Below, in pieces: positions 7,923-15,532 of a DNA stretch of 64,000 nt. The position numbers and the translations under genes were made by a program. Each line of letters starts with the position of its first letter. The first letter of the stretch is position 1. A model generated the notes under the pieces. That model made no database searches. It was given only the letters and a program-made list of their open reading frames with translations, and had not been told where the DNA came from. The DNA is from Methanosphaera sp. (GTDB taxonomy: Archaea; Methanobacteriota; Methanobacteria; Methanobacteriales; Methanobacteriaceae), in the NCBI GenBank assembly GCA_017430835.1, contig JAFRMD010000120.1:1-64000 (forward strand), read 5' to 3'.

Positions 7923-8224
7923 TCCACATCACCTTCTTCAATTTCACTTAATTTTCTTAAATAGAAAGCCCTTTCATCAAAAGTAATTTGACCATTACGA
8001 TATAATATGCTAATTGAGTTTCTAATCTCACCGTAAGATTGCTTTAACTTTTTGTTTTCTTGTTTTAACTGCTCATTCTCCTCTGATAAATTATTCATTA
8101 CACCAATACTATCTTTTACGGACAATAACTCATCACCATCATCTGCATTAATCATATTATCAATAACAAATTCTTGATTTGTCGAATTGTTTTTATAATA
8201 ATTAAATCGTTTATTTCCAGCCAT
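7919..8224 (-). CDS. MTENKRF-family coiled-coil protein
   Basis: 101 aa: MAGNKRFNYYKNNSTNQEFVIDN domain, helix NNLSEENEQLKQENKKLKQSYGEI, end EEGDVE. The start overlaps the small gene at 8211-8333 by 14 nt. Confidence 0.8.
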   Translation of the reverse strand: MAGNKRFNYYKNNSTNQEFVIDNMINADDGDELLSVKDSIGVMNNLSEENEQLKQENKKLKQSYGEIRNSISILYRNGQITFDERAFYLRKLSEIEEGDVE

Positions 8225-8333
8225 AATATTCCCTCACTATTTCAAAAGCATCACATTCATCAGAATCACAACAAGGACAAGGCACATTAGCCTCATAATA
8301 ACATTCACCTATAACTCGTTTATTCTCATCCAT
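8211..8333 (-). CDS. small cysteine-rich protein, 40 aa
   Basis: MDENKRVIGECYYEANVPCPCCDSDECDAFEIVREYYGWK. It keeps the ENKR start signature of the array and carries a CPCC...EC cluster. GGAGG lies 10 nt before the ATG. The frame stays open upstream for another 60 codons without a start, see the adjacent remnant. Confidence 0.55.
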   Translation of the reverse strand: MDENKRVIGECYYEANVPCPCCDSDECDAFEIVREYYGWK

Positions 8334-8517
8334 TTCTAAAATCCTCCTCTTTGCATAATCTTCGTTGTATCCTTTACTAAAACAGTATAATCCATTACTT
8401 CCTTGGAAACACCAGTTATTCCAATGTTTATAAATACTTCGAGTAGTATAATCCTGAATAATTTCACGGAAACTATTACTTGGTGTACATGGAATGGAAT
8501 TGTTCTTTATGACTCAT
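8334..8517 (-). pseudogene. possible frameshifted gene remnant
   Basis: An ATG at 8515-8517 opens MSHKEQFHSMYTK and stops after 13 codons. One nucleotide over, an uninterrupted frame reads NNSIPCTPSNSFREIIQDYT, continues through KHWNNWCFQGSNGLYCFSK and runs directly into the MDENKRV ORF. A one-base gain in the A-run near 8506 would fuse them into one protein of about 100 aa. This may be decay, a sequencing error, or chance. Confidence 0.3.
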
Positions 8518-8520
8518 TTT

Positions 8521-8670
8521 TTAATTCGACCATTTTCTACTTAACTCATTATCATCAAATACTGTTTTCTCTTGGCATTCTTGGTATTCTTTACTTACAT
8601 TGTCTGTGAAGTATTTCAGACAATAATCCTTTGTTTTGTTAAAATGCTCACAATCATCGTGTATGCTCAT
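8521..8670 (-). CDS. small hypothetical protein, 49 aa
   Basis: MSIHDDCEHFNKTKDYCLKYFTDN...ECQEKTVFDDNELSRKWSN. Its ATG overlaps the stop of the HNH-derived ORF (TGA inside ATGAG), a coupling pattern typical of real genes here. Three Cys and one His; no family recognised. Confidence 0.6.
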   Translation of the reverse strand: MSIHDDCEHFNKTKDYCLKYFTDNVSKEYQECQEKTVFDDNELSRKWSN

Positions 8671-9388
8671 AATAATTCACACTCCATTGCTTTTTGTTCA
8701 TCAAGTACAATCCATTCCATATTTTTCGCTAAAACTTTTTCTCTTAATCCTTTAAAAGTTACAGAGTTAATAGATTTTATTTTGCCATTATCTGTGTACT
8801 TATATCTCCAAATATACCCATTATCACATGATTTGTTTTTGGCTTTGGATACATAAAGAACCCCTGTTCGTGTTTTTGATTTCCCCATTTTCTTTCGTTT
8901 TTCAAATGAATGTTTTTTACCATACATATAATGATTTTCACCACTCAATGATTCACTAATCTTCCTTTTAGTTCATCCGTATGCACCCTATTTTCATTTA
9001 ATGCCCTTAATCTCATTTTAGTTTCTTCTGAAACAGGTTTGCCTTTTTTTGCTTTACTCATCTTTTGTTTAGTTTCTTCTGAAACAATTTTTCCTTTGTT
9101 ATGAATAAAACCGTGTTCTTCTCTTGTTAACGGGATTAAGTTCCAAATCTCATTGTTTGTTTTATCATTATCATTATGGTGGATAATAATATGAGGAGGT
9201 AATTGAATTTTATAAAAATCTTCAAAAATTAATCGATGTAATTGTTTCATATAATTACCTTCTTTTTTTGAAGTAATCCTATAATATCCATCGCTATGTA
9301 CACTCGCATTACCAAATTTAGTTTTAATTGGTTTATTATCTTGGTTTCCATTGTAACGTAATTCACAGTCTTTAAATTCATTAACCAT
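8667..9388 (-). pseudogene. HNH homing endonuclease, frameshifted
   Basis: First part (8945-9388, 147 aa) has the HNH core LHRLIFEDFYKI...HIIIHHNDNDKTNNEIWNLIPLTREEHGFIH followed by two NUMOD3 repeats (VSEETKQKMSKAKKGKP, VSEETKMRLRA). It then reads VHTDELKGRLVNH and stops. In the other frame the sequence continues TKRKISESLSGENHYMYGKK, a textbook NUMOD3 repeat, then a DNA-binding domain (GVLYVSKAKNKSCDNGYIWRYKY...). A lost A near 8971-8974 (GATGAA|CTAAAA) explains the break. The intact relative in this window is at 24095-24580. These enzymes cut intron-less or intein-less target sites and spread with them. Likely inactive unless the indel is a sequencing error. Confidence 0.85.
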
Positions 9389-9414
9389 TATATATCATCC
9401 CCCCACAATAAAAA

Positions 9415-9966
9415 CTATTTTTTTGGTAGTATGAAGTTAAAATCACAACCATAACTGTTCCTTTCAGCAAATTGGGTGCGGGTTTCTTTTTCAATAGCTA
9501 TTATTTCATCTAAAGTTAATTTTTTTTCATCAGTTATTTCTTGGATTCTGAAACCCCAATAACTACTTGTAAAAACTTCAAGATCCCTGTATTTACCAGC
9601 TAATTTTGCACTAGGATAACTATTCCCATGAATACCAATTAATGTTTTACCTAAAGTTTTTTGTCTTTCGAGTAATTGTTTATATTCTTGAATGATTGGT
9701 ATTCCTTTATCCGGATTAGCTATGTTGAATTTAACATATTTACCTCCACCAAAGCTAAAATCACACCCCAGTATATCCTGTAATTTACTTAAATCTTTTG
9801 TAGTCATATCTTCTTCCTTATGAACCTCAAAGGTATAAGATTGGTTGATGGTAATTGTATATCCGTCAACAATATTTTTTATTTCTGATGTTAATTCTTG
9901 TTTTCTTTTATAATTTGTATAGAATTCTTTTGCATACTTTACAAACTCATCAAAATCTTCAATCAT
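9415..9966 (-). CDS. hypothetical protein, 183 aa
   Basis: Alpha/beta protein beginning MIEDFDEFVKYAKEFYTNYKRKQELTSEIKNI and containing a repeated pattern 'LGCDFSFGGGKYVKFN' and 'SYGCDFNFILPKK' in its two halves, suggesting internal duplication. It lies just upstream (in transcription) of the HNH gene. No family recognised. Confidence 0.75.
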   Translation of the reverse strand: MIEDFDEFVKYAKEFYTNYKRKQELTSEIKNIVDGYTITINQSYTFEVHKEEDMTTKDLSKLQDILGCDFSFGGGKYVKFNIANPDKGIPIIQEYKQLLERQKTLGKTLIGIHGNSYPSAKLAGKYRDLEVFTSSYWGFRIQEITDEKKLTLDEIIAIEKETRTQFAERNSYGCDFNFILPKK

Positions 9967-9985
9967 ATATTATTTCCCCCCATTT

Positions 9986-10207
9986 TTATTGTATTTTGTG
10001 GAATTGGTCTGTGCCGGGTATTAATCCTAGTCCGCTGCCGTTTTCCCATCGTACATGTATTGTTCCTGCATCATCAATACATGTTACTTCTCCAATTGTA
10101 CCTGTTGGTGGTGCTTGTTGATCATCCATATAATCCAATACGATTTTACAACCAACTGGATAATAGTTTTTTAAATTTTTGATTTCATTTTTATTGGGTA
10201 ATTGCAT
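9986..10207 (-). CDS. DUF4314 family protein
   Basis: 73 aa. The segment YYPVGCKIVLDYMDDQQAPPTGTIGEVTCIDDAGTIHVRWENGSGLGLIPGTDQF is the DUF4314 signature (MDDxxAPPxGTxGxVxxxDDxGxIxVxWxxGxxLxLxPGxD), a small beta-barrel seen in mobile elements of unknown role. GGAGG 9 nt upstream fixes the ATG even though it overlaps the upstream gene by 37 nt. Confidence 0.9.
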   Translation of the reverse strand: MQLPNKNEIKNLKNYYPVGCKIVLDYMDDQQAPPTGTIGEVTCIDDAGTIHVRWENGSGLGLIPGTDQFHKIQ

Positions 10208-10518
10208 AATCTAGTGCCTCCTTTTATTATTTCATTAAATGTGCTCATATTTGTAGCATATATTAACATATTTTCATTGTATATTGTGATTTTATGGCAA
10301 CCGACTCCTATGATTGTGTGGTTTCGGTTTTCAGTTAACCAGTCTTTGCATGCTTGTATATGTTTGCATTCTACCTTACGGAAGAAATGATGTTCGCATG
10401 AGCACATCCATCCATCATGTACATCAAAGTATACATTGTGGGTTTCATCTGGTCTGCTGGTACTTGTGACTTCGAAGTATAATGTTGTATCGGTAGCTGT
10501 GGTTAATTTTACACTCAT
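10171..10518 (-). CDS. SWIM zinc-finger protein
   Basis: 115 aa with HNVYFDVHDGWMCSCEHHFFRKVECKHIQACKDWL: the CxCx(n)CxH pattern of the SWIM zinc finger, which binds nucleic acid or protein. The C-terminal half (NHTIIGVGCHKITIYNENMLIYATNM) is beta-rich. Overlaps the DUF4314 gene by 37 nt. Confidence 0.85.
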   Translation of the reverse strand: MSVKLTTATDTTLYFEVTSTSRPDETHNVYFDVHDGWMCSCEHHFFRKVECKHIQACKDWLTENRNHTIIGVGCHKITIYNENMLIYATNMSTFNEIIKGGTRLCNYPIKMKSKI

Positions 10519-10550
10519 TTAATCCACTCCACATAAAAAAAATGTATATG

Positions 10551-10570
10551 AGAAGAGTTTAGTCTCTTCT
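10551..10570 (-). terminator. hairpin at end of 10559 gene
   Basis: AGAAGAG/CTCTTCT 7-bp stem with a 6-nt loop overlapping the stop codon, with an 8-T run about 10 nt further downstream on the minus strand. It may reduce read-through into the SWIM gene. Confidence 0.4.
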
Positions 10571-10900
10571 TGGGATTTTTGTAATATTAACTTCTTTAAT
10601 GACTTTAACCACGTTTTTACGGTTTTTGTTATTTATGTAGAATCCTTCAATGATTAGTTCAGTGATGTCTTCTAATTTGATGACTTTGTATTCCACATCC
10701 CATGGTCTCATAGTTTCCAGTTCTTGTGTGTCTTTGCCGGATAATGTTTTTGTGTTGTAGTTTATTCCTGCATCGATGAAATCATATGTTTCACCATTGT
10801 TGGTTTTTACTGTGCATGTTCCGCCGATGCTGATGCTGATGCTTTCTAGAAATGTGAAGTCGGGTTTCATGTGGTCGTATAATGAGTCGTATTGTACCAT
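10559..10900 (-). CDS. hypothetical protein, 113 aa
   Basis: Beta-rich protein (ISIGGTCTVKTNNGETYDFIDAGINYNTKTL, YKVIKLEDITELIIEGFYINNK). First gene after a strong promoter and the iteron-like block. AGGAGACAAAAAATATG leader. No family recognised, but first genes after such control regions are often regulators. Confidence 0.75.
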   Translation of the reverse strand: MVQYDSLYDHMKPDFTFLESISISIGGTCTVKTNNGETYDFIDAGINYNTKTLSGKDTQELETMRPWDVEYKVIKLEDITELIIEGFYINNKNRKNVVKVIKEVNITKIPRRD

Positions 10901-10920
10901 ATTTTTTGTCTCCTATTTTT

Positions 10921-10995
10921 TTTCTTTTTGGGTTTTAGTTGAATACTTTTGTATTCATCTATGCTTATATTAGTTTTACTAGTATATAAACTTTA
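10921..10995 (-). promoter_or_regulatory. TATA promoter with perfect palindromic operator and leader motif
   Basis: Minus strand: GTACCATAAAGTTTATATACTA (TATA at 10983-10992), then the perfect palindrome TGAATACTTTTGTATTCA at 10940-10957, then the leader motif AAAACCCAAAAAGAAA at 10921-10936, then the ribosome binding site. About 65 bp are near-identical to the promoter at 3460-3513. Confidence 0.75.
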
Positions 10996-11224
10996 TGGTA
11001 CAAAAAATAAAAAACAAATAACTAAAAGAAAAAAACAATAATGATCCAATAAAAAAAAAATAATACACCTAAAAACAATAGAATAGAAAAGGAGGATTCC
11101 AAAAAGAAAGGAAATAATATCAACAAAAATACACTCCACATGAAAAGAGTATTATTCCAAGAAACATCCTCCTTTTTCCAAAACATCACCAAAATTGTGT
11201 ACAGATGTGTAACTAAGTACGACA

Positions 11225-11275
11225 AATTGTTCAATATGCAAATAATGAGATATTATGAAAATATATTGAACAATT
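11225..11275. repeat. 13-bp perfect inverted repeat
   Basis: AATTGTTCAATAT at 11225-11237 and its exact reverse complement ATATTGAACAATT at 11263-11275, separated by 25 nt. It lies in the gene-free block next to the palindrome array. It could be a regulator site or an RNA hairpin. Confidence 0.7.
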
Positions 11276-11482
11276 AAAATATTACCCCTCAAAGTATATA
11301 AATCTTTTGTGACAAAATATAACCAAAAAACACTAAAAAGAACACCCATACAATAAAAAAAAGAAAAAATAGTAAACTGTTCAAACCAAAAAATAAAAAC
11401 CTCGGCATTCCCAAAAAAGTGTTCAAAAAACAACACCAAAAAATGAACAAAAAAAAATAAACTACAAATTCTACAACACACA

Positions 11483-11870
11483 ATAGAAAAATCTTTGAAA
11501 AATTTATCATCATTAAATTTCTATCACTTAATTTTTTCTGAATAGAAAATCTTTGAAACTTTTATCAACACTAATTTTCTATTACGGCAATTTCATTCAG
11601 AATAGAAAATCTTTAAAAAGTTTTTCATCACAAAATTTCTATTACAACACTTTTCAAAGCATAGAAGAATAGTGACAACTTTTGTAACTATAAATGTTCT
11701 ATTCGAGGATTTTATCAAGATAGAAAATTAATGATAAAATTAACATGCCTTGTTTTTCTATTCTGAGGAGTAGAATTCTATTGATTTGAATAGAAATATT
11801 AATAGCTATTATTTTAAAATTAATAGTTGCTATTTTTCTACTCCATTCTAAAATATGAATAGAAAATTAA
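11483..11870. repeat. array of spaced palindromes (iteron-like), candidate origin
   Basis: At least five units of ATAGAA(A)...(A)TTTCTAT, each spanning 41-43 bp, start at 11483, 11542, 11602, 11661 and 11720 (steps of 59, 60, 59 and 59 bp), with degenerate further copies starting near 11790 and 11858. The outer half-sites are conserved; inside, the first three also share TCTTT(G/A)AAA and TCATCA/TCAACA. No ORF covers the region. Such phased arrays bind initiator, partition or repressor proteins; this is inference from architecture. Confidence 0.75.
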
Positions 11871-11944
11871 AAAAAATTATAATCTAATCTACATACACTA
11901 AAAGAAAAACACTAAAAAAAGAATATAATACAATTAATATGAAT

Positions 11945-12000
11945 GTAGCTATTATAAAAAACTGCTAACACAAATACTACCTAAGAAATATAATAGCTAC
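11945..12000. repeat. 12-bp perfect inverted repeat beside the array
   Basis: GTAGCTATTATA (11945-11956) and TATAATAGCTAC (11989-12000), 32 nt apart. The core AATAGCTATT also appears at 11801-11810 in the array's last part. The rest of the 10996-12128 gap is A-rich and holds no convincing gene. Confidence 0.7.
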
Positions 12001-12128
12001 AATCAAATATTTTAATAGAAAAATACCAAACACATTACAAAATCCACTCTAAAAAAAAAATTATAATGCAACAAGGATATTTAAATTCTACAATAACATA
12101 TTATATCAAAACCCACATATAAACCTAT

Positions 12129-12560
12129 TTACTCCACACGACTAAAATCAGCAACACCCATAAAATCACTCAAACTCCTACTATAAGGATAAACACTCAA
12201 AACCTCCTCCAAACGCAACTCATTATAACGCAACCGCAAATTACACACACCCTTAACAGCTCTAACCTCACGCTCCAAACTCTTAACCTCATCAGCTAAT
12301 TCAAAAACATCCTTATCAACCAACGATTTAACCTCAGATAACTCCCGTTCAACATACTCCAACTCACCAGCTAAACGATTAACAGAATCACAAACATCCC
12401 GTGCAGTACCAAAATCATCAACATCAAAATAACCAACAACAATAAAATCCAGAGTATCATAAACAAACAAATACTCATCACCATTACACCATTCATCCTT
12501 TTTAACCACAAAACGAAGCCCTCTACTATGCTCCGGATAAACAATAACCTCATTACTCAT
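12129..12560 (-). CDS. hypothetical coiled-coil protein, 143 aa
   Basis: MSNEVIVYPEHSRGLRFVVKKDEWC... with a helical centre (VNRLAGELEYVERELSEVKSLVDKDVFELADEVKSLEREVRAVKG). The layout (beta N-terminus, VCDSVNRLAGEL helix) resembles the MTENKRF family. Codons are strongly G/T biased, unlike the A/C-biased genes just upstream. It is the last gene before the origin-like block. Confidence 0.75.
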   Translation of the reverse strand: MSNEVIVYPEHSRGLRFVVKKDEWCNGDEYLFVYDTLDFIVVGYFDVDDFGTARDVCDSVNRLAGELEYVERELSEVKSLVDKDVFELADEVKSLEREVRAVKGVCNLRLRYNELRLEEVLSVYPYSRSLSDFMGVADFSRVE

Positions 12561-12712
12561 AAATCATCCTCCTCATAACGCCTTAAAATCTCACTACGTA
12601 AACGGACACTCCACTTACAAAAACTAATCGCTAAATCAAAAACCTCATCTTCATTATCCAACCTCGTATTACTAATCTTCCATAGCATTTTCTTCTTTTG
12701 CTTCTTACTCAT
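12557..12712 (-). CDS. small basic protein, 51 aa
   Basis: MSKKQKKKMLWKISNTRLDNEDEVFDLAISFCKWSVRLRSEILRRYEEDDL. ATGA overlap with the following gene. Basic N-terminus could bind nucleic acid. No family recognised. Confidence 0.65.
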   Translation of the reverse strand: MSKKQKKKMLWKISNTRLDNEDEVFDLAISFCKWSVRLRSEILRRYEEDDL

Positions 12713-12780
12713 GTAATCCGTCAATATTATCCCTTTTCCTACCTTTTAAATGGTTTTTTCATTCGTGTGTGTATGTTTTA

Positions 12781-12887
12781 TGTTTTTTTACTGTATGTTT
12801 TTGTGTTTTTACTGTATTTTTGTTTAGTTTTTATGTTTTTTTACTGTATGTTTTTGTGTTTTTACTGTATTTTTTTATTGTTTTGTG
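12781..12887. repeat. 53-bp imperfect tandem duplication
   Basis: TGTTTTTTTACTGTATG followed by TTTTTGTGTTTTTACTGTAT occurs at 12781 and again at 12834, a 53-bp step. The stretch 12717-12946 has no ORF on the minus strand and is almost pure T and G on the plus strand. Confidence 0.7.
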
Positions 12888-12946
12888 TTATTGTTTTAGT
12901 GTTTTTTTGTGTGTTTATTTATTTTATTGTTTTTTTATGTTTTTGT

Positions 12947-13195
12947 TTATTTTTTCATTGTTTTTAGTGTATGTTTGGGGGTGTTTTGTGTTGTGTTTGT
13001 GTTTTTTTGTGTTTCTTGTAGGGTTTTTTCGAGTATGTTTAGTGTTTTTTGTGTTTGTTTTATTAGTTTGGTTTTTTGTTGTATTATTCTTTCTAGGTGG
13101 TTTAATTGTTTACAGGTTTGTGTTTGGTTGTATTTTTTTCCTGTGGTGTTGTCTTGTATGTAGTATGTGTTTAGTATTGTGTATCTTTCTTCCAT
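12947..13195 (-). CDS. coiled-coil protein of MTENKRF-like layout, 82 aa
   Basis: MEERYTILNTYYIQDNTTGKKYNQTQTCKQLNHLERIIQQ: the 'RY..L...YYIQDN.TGK.Y.....C..LN.LE' pattern matches the N-terminal domain of the 5.6-8.3 kb family, followed by a helix and a low-complexity Asn/Thr/Lys tail. The last third is A/C-only drift, so the C-terminus may be under weak constraint. Confidence 0.6.
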   Translation of the reverse strand: MEERYTILNTYYIQDNTTGKKYNQTQTCKQLNHLERIIQQKTKLIKQTQKTLNILEKTLQETQKNTNTTQNTPKHTLKTMKK

Positions 13196-13208
13196 TTTCT
13201 CTTTTATT

Positions 13209-14000
13209 TTAGTTGTTGTTTTTTAGTGTTATTGTTGTTTGGTCTTGTTTTTTTATGATTGTATAGTTTAGATTAGTGGTATTTGTTTCGGTTAAGGTTT
13301 TTAGTAGGTCTTGTGTTTGTGTTGGTTTTAAGGTTATTGTTATTTCTTCTATTATTCCGGTGTTTTCTATTAGTTTGTTTATTATATGTTTTATGTTACT
13401 GGTATTCTGGTCTATTATTTTGTCTTCTTGAGGATTGTGTTTTATTGTTGTTATTGTGTTTAAGCCTTTTAGTGCATTGGTTAGTATTTTTTTACTTTCA
13501 TTAGTGGTGAGGTTCCTTGCAGTTATATTTTCTGTGTAGTTATTTAATTGTTTTTTATATGTTTCTTTTAATTCTTTTTCCATAATATTATCAGATTCTC
13601 GGGTTTCTTCTTTAATGTTTATTTTATCATCTTTATTCATTTTTGACTCTTTTTCCTCTATCTTTTTTTTACTTGATACTGGGTGATTATTCCAATTAGT
13701 TTCTTCTAAAAGTTTTACGGTTTTTTGTGCTTCTTGTTCGGTTTGGCAGTATTTGAATATTTTATCTCTACCTTTAACTTTCCTTTTAACCACATATGCT
13801 CCAAGTTTTTTATTATATGTGTAGTATCGTGGTCGTATATTATTTGATGGTAGTATTTTCCAGTCGGAGTCTATTAATCTGGATAATGCTTTTTCCGCTT
13901 CTATTTTATTGGGATAGTAACCGAAGTATTTCATTTTACCATTTATCCTTTTACAGATGAAATAATTACCACTTCGTTTATCTTTATAAACATGCTTCAT
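13209..14000 (-). CDS. DNA-binding protein with two AP2-like repeats
   Basis: 263 aa. Two tandem copies of a small three-strand-plus-helix domain: KHVYKDKRSGNYFICKRING with LIDSDW (1-50), and YYTYNKKLGAYVVKRKVKG with LLEETNW (58-106). This pattern (basic strands, aromatic residues, closing helix ending in NW) matches AP2/integrase-arm-like DNA-binding domains, also found here at 15778, 18795, 23526 and 30810. The C-terminal half is Asn/Thr/Lys-rich. Probable transcription or recombination factor; exact role unknown. Confidence 0.7.
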   Translation of the reverse strand: MKHVYKDKRSGNYFICKRINGKMKYFGYYPNKIEAEKALSRLIDSDWKILPSNNIRPRYYTYNKKLGAYVVKRKVKGRDKIFKYCQTEQEAQKTVKLLEETNWNNHPVSSKKKIEEKESKMNKDDKINIKEETRESDNIMEKELKETYKKQLNNYTENITARNLTTNESKKILTNALKGLNTITTIKHNPQEDKIIDQNTSNIKHIINKLIENTGIIEEITITLKPTQTQDLLKTLTETNTTNLNYTIIKKQDQTTITLKNNN

Positions 14001-14034
14001 AAAAAAAAAATTCCATTATTTTTTTTTACTTTTT

Positions 14035-14361
14035 TTATACATTTTCCTTTCTTTTTTTAGTTTCTTTTATAAATTCATCTACTCGTTCTTGTTTTTCTTT
14101 CATTCCGCTGATTAAGTTTATTACGCTGCAGTGTTCGAGGTTTATTATACTACAGTATGTATGTTGGAAACCATGAGTTGGTTGATTTATATTCTCCCCA
14201 TTTATTTTTATTAACTGTCCACCATAGAGACCTAATATCTTGGTTATTTCCATGTTTTGTTCTATAATATATTTATCACCGTTTAGTAAGACTAGTTCTA
14301 CTGCATAATCATTTTCTTTTCCTTCCTCAAGCAATCTCCTTATATTTTCATAACTAATCAT
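14035..14361 (-). CDS. hypothetical protein, 108 aa
   Basis: Begins MISYENIRRLLEEGKENDYAVELVLLNGDKYIIEQNMEI and resembles the next gene upstream (MITYNDIKEYY...VEITFSNGEKLSIKPDTKI), so the pair are tandem paralogues with a probable small beta-barrel. Ends in a basic helix. Function unknown. Confidence 0.75.
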   Translation of the reverse strand: MISYENIRRLLEEGKENDYAVELVLLNGDKYIIEQNMEITKILGLYGGQLIKINGENINQPTHGFQHTYCSIINLEHCSVINLISGMKEKQERVDEFIKETKKRKENV

Positions 14362-14362
14362 A

Positions 14363-14644
14363 TTATACTCGCCTCATCCCATTTTTACTTGGTTTATATA
14401 TTTCACCTAGTTTTATGTTCTTTTCTTTTTTTAATTCTATGCTACGGGCAAATTTCAAATTTAACAACATACTATCTTTATACGTATTGGTTAGTTCTAT
14501 TAAATTATCTGATTCTGGTTTTCTTCTTATTTTAGTATCCGGCTTAATTGATAGTTTTTCCCCATTACTAAATGTTATTTCTACTGTTTCACCAGTTTCA
14601 CATATAACTGTATAATATTCTTTAATATCATTATAAGTAATCAT
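14363..14644 (-). CDS. hypothetical protein, paralogue of the neighbour
   Basis: 93 aa, sharing start and the strand pattern 'VEITFSNGEKLSIKPD' with the 14035 gene. The stop-to-start gap to that gene is one nucleotide. The ATG overlaps the upstream gene's stop. Function unknown. Confidence 0.75.
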   Translation of the reverse strand: MITYNDIKEYYTVICETGETVEITFSNGEKLSIKPDTKIRRKPESDNLIELTNTYKDSMLLNLKFARSIELKKEKNIKLGEIYKPSKNGMRRV

Positions 14645-15102
14645 AATATAGTTTTCTTCAATTCTTCTAATGATTCTCTTATTTTTTTACTGCGTTCTTT
14701 TATTTCTGCATTATATCCTTTAAACCATAACTTTTCATTCTGACTTATTTCACCATACACTGGACTTATTTCACTCGTATACTCATCCTTTTCATAACCT
14801 GTTATTTCAGGTTCAGGTTTCACTATATTATAATTAAAAAAGTTTAAATCACTAATTCCACTATGAACTTCATCAATAACTTCTTTTATTTCTTCAGGTA
14901 AAGTCTTAGTATTCAAATAATTTATATATTCTTTAGCAGTTTCCTCATCAGCTACTACTAAGTCAGGTAATTCATCAGTTAAATCTTGGATTTTCACTTT
15001 TTTAACATCATTTTTATGTTTTATAACTTCCTCCGGTGTTAAGTTTTCACCAATATAATGAACTATACGAAACCTACCAGTATTTCCAACTTTCATTTCC
15101 AT
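14641..15102 (-). CDS. hypothetical acidic protein, 153 aa
   Basis: Acidic alpha/beta protein (MEMKVGNTGRFRIVHYIGENLTPEEVIKHKND...). Contains DELPDLVVADEETAKEYINYL and a helical C-terminus SKKIRESLEELKKTIL. No family recognised. Confidence 0.75.
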   Translation of the reverse strand: MEMKVGNTGRFRIVHYIGENLTPEEVIKHKNDVKKVKIQDLTDELPDLVVADEETAKEYINYLNTKTLPEEIKEVIDEVHSGISDLNFFNYNIVKPEPEITGYEKDEYTSEISPVYGEISQNEKLWFKGYNAEIKERSKKIRESLEELKKTIL

Positions 15103-15154
15103 TTATTTTACTCCATCATTTTATTCTTTTTTTATTTTGGAATTCCTACTCAAT

Positions 15155-15313
15155 TTATAATCCCCATTTATTTTTTACTATATTATAGTAATCATTTAAT
15201 AATGTTATTAATTGTTTAGCATGGTATTTATTATTTAAATCTAATACTCTACCAGTTTCATTGTCTTTAACAAAGATTTTTTCATCTTTTACCCTTAATT
15301 CAAACTTCTCCAT
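15155..15313 (-). CDS. small hypothetical protein, 52 aa
   Basis: MEKFELRVKDEKIFVKDNETGRVLDLNNKYHAKQLITLLNDYYNIVKNKWGL. The 'RV.DEKIFV.DN.TG....LN.KY.AK.L..LLN' layout is again like the N-terminal domain of the MTENKRF family, without a coiled coil. Confidence 0.65.
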   Translation of the reverse strand: MEKFELRVKDEKIFVKDNETGRVLDLNNKYHAKQLITLLNDYYNIVKNKWGL

Positions 15314-15322
15314 ATTTTCAAA

Positions 15323-15529
15323 TCAATCCATTTGGTAGTTTATGAAGTATCTGCCAATTACACATGCTCCCATTCCTAAACCGAAGATAATATAAAATAG
15401 TATATCAATTACTTCAAGTATCCACACATCAACAGAAGAATATGATTTTAACACCATACCTATACTGAATAAGATTAACATTAAAATTAAAGTCATAACA
15501 TCAAATTTAATTACACTAATCTTCCTCAT
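15323..15529 (-). CDS. small membrane protein, 68 aa
   Basis: Two predicted transmembrane helices: VMTLILMLILFSIGMVL and VIDILFYIIFGLGMGACVIG, joined by a short loop. Size and topology would also suit a holin, but it is in the early region, away from the lysis gene at 36913, so I would not call it one. Confidence 0.75.
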   Translation of the reverse strand: MRKISVIKFDVMTLILMLILFSIGMVLKSYSSVDVWILEVIDILFYIIFGLGMGACVIGRYFINYQMD

Positions 15530-15532
15530 TTT

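Noticed and set aside
11022..11513. Overlapping minus-strand ORFs rich in Phe, Leu and Val
   Set aside because: Low-complexity readings of an A-rich plus strand in three overlapping frames, without ribosome binding sites; they run into the repeat block.
11483..11870. CRISPR array
   Set aside because: Repeats are short half-sites in inverted pairs with variable interiors; there are no uniform direct repeats of CRISPR length and no cas genes.
12698..13212. Plus-strand ORFs composed of Phe, Val, Cys and Leu
   Set aside because: Translation of a T/G-only stretch; antisense to the minus-strand genes and without initiation signals.
15323..15529. Holin
   Set aside because: Two-helix topology fits, but it lies in the early region far from the lysin, and such small membrane proteins are common.
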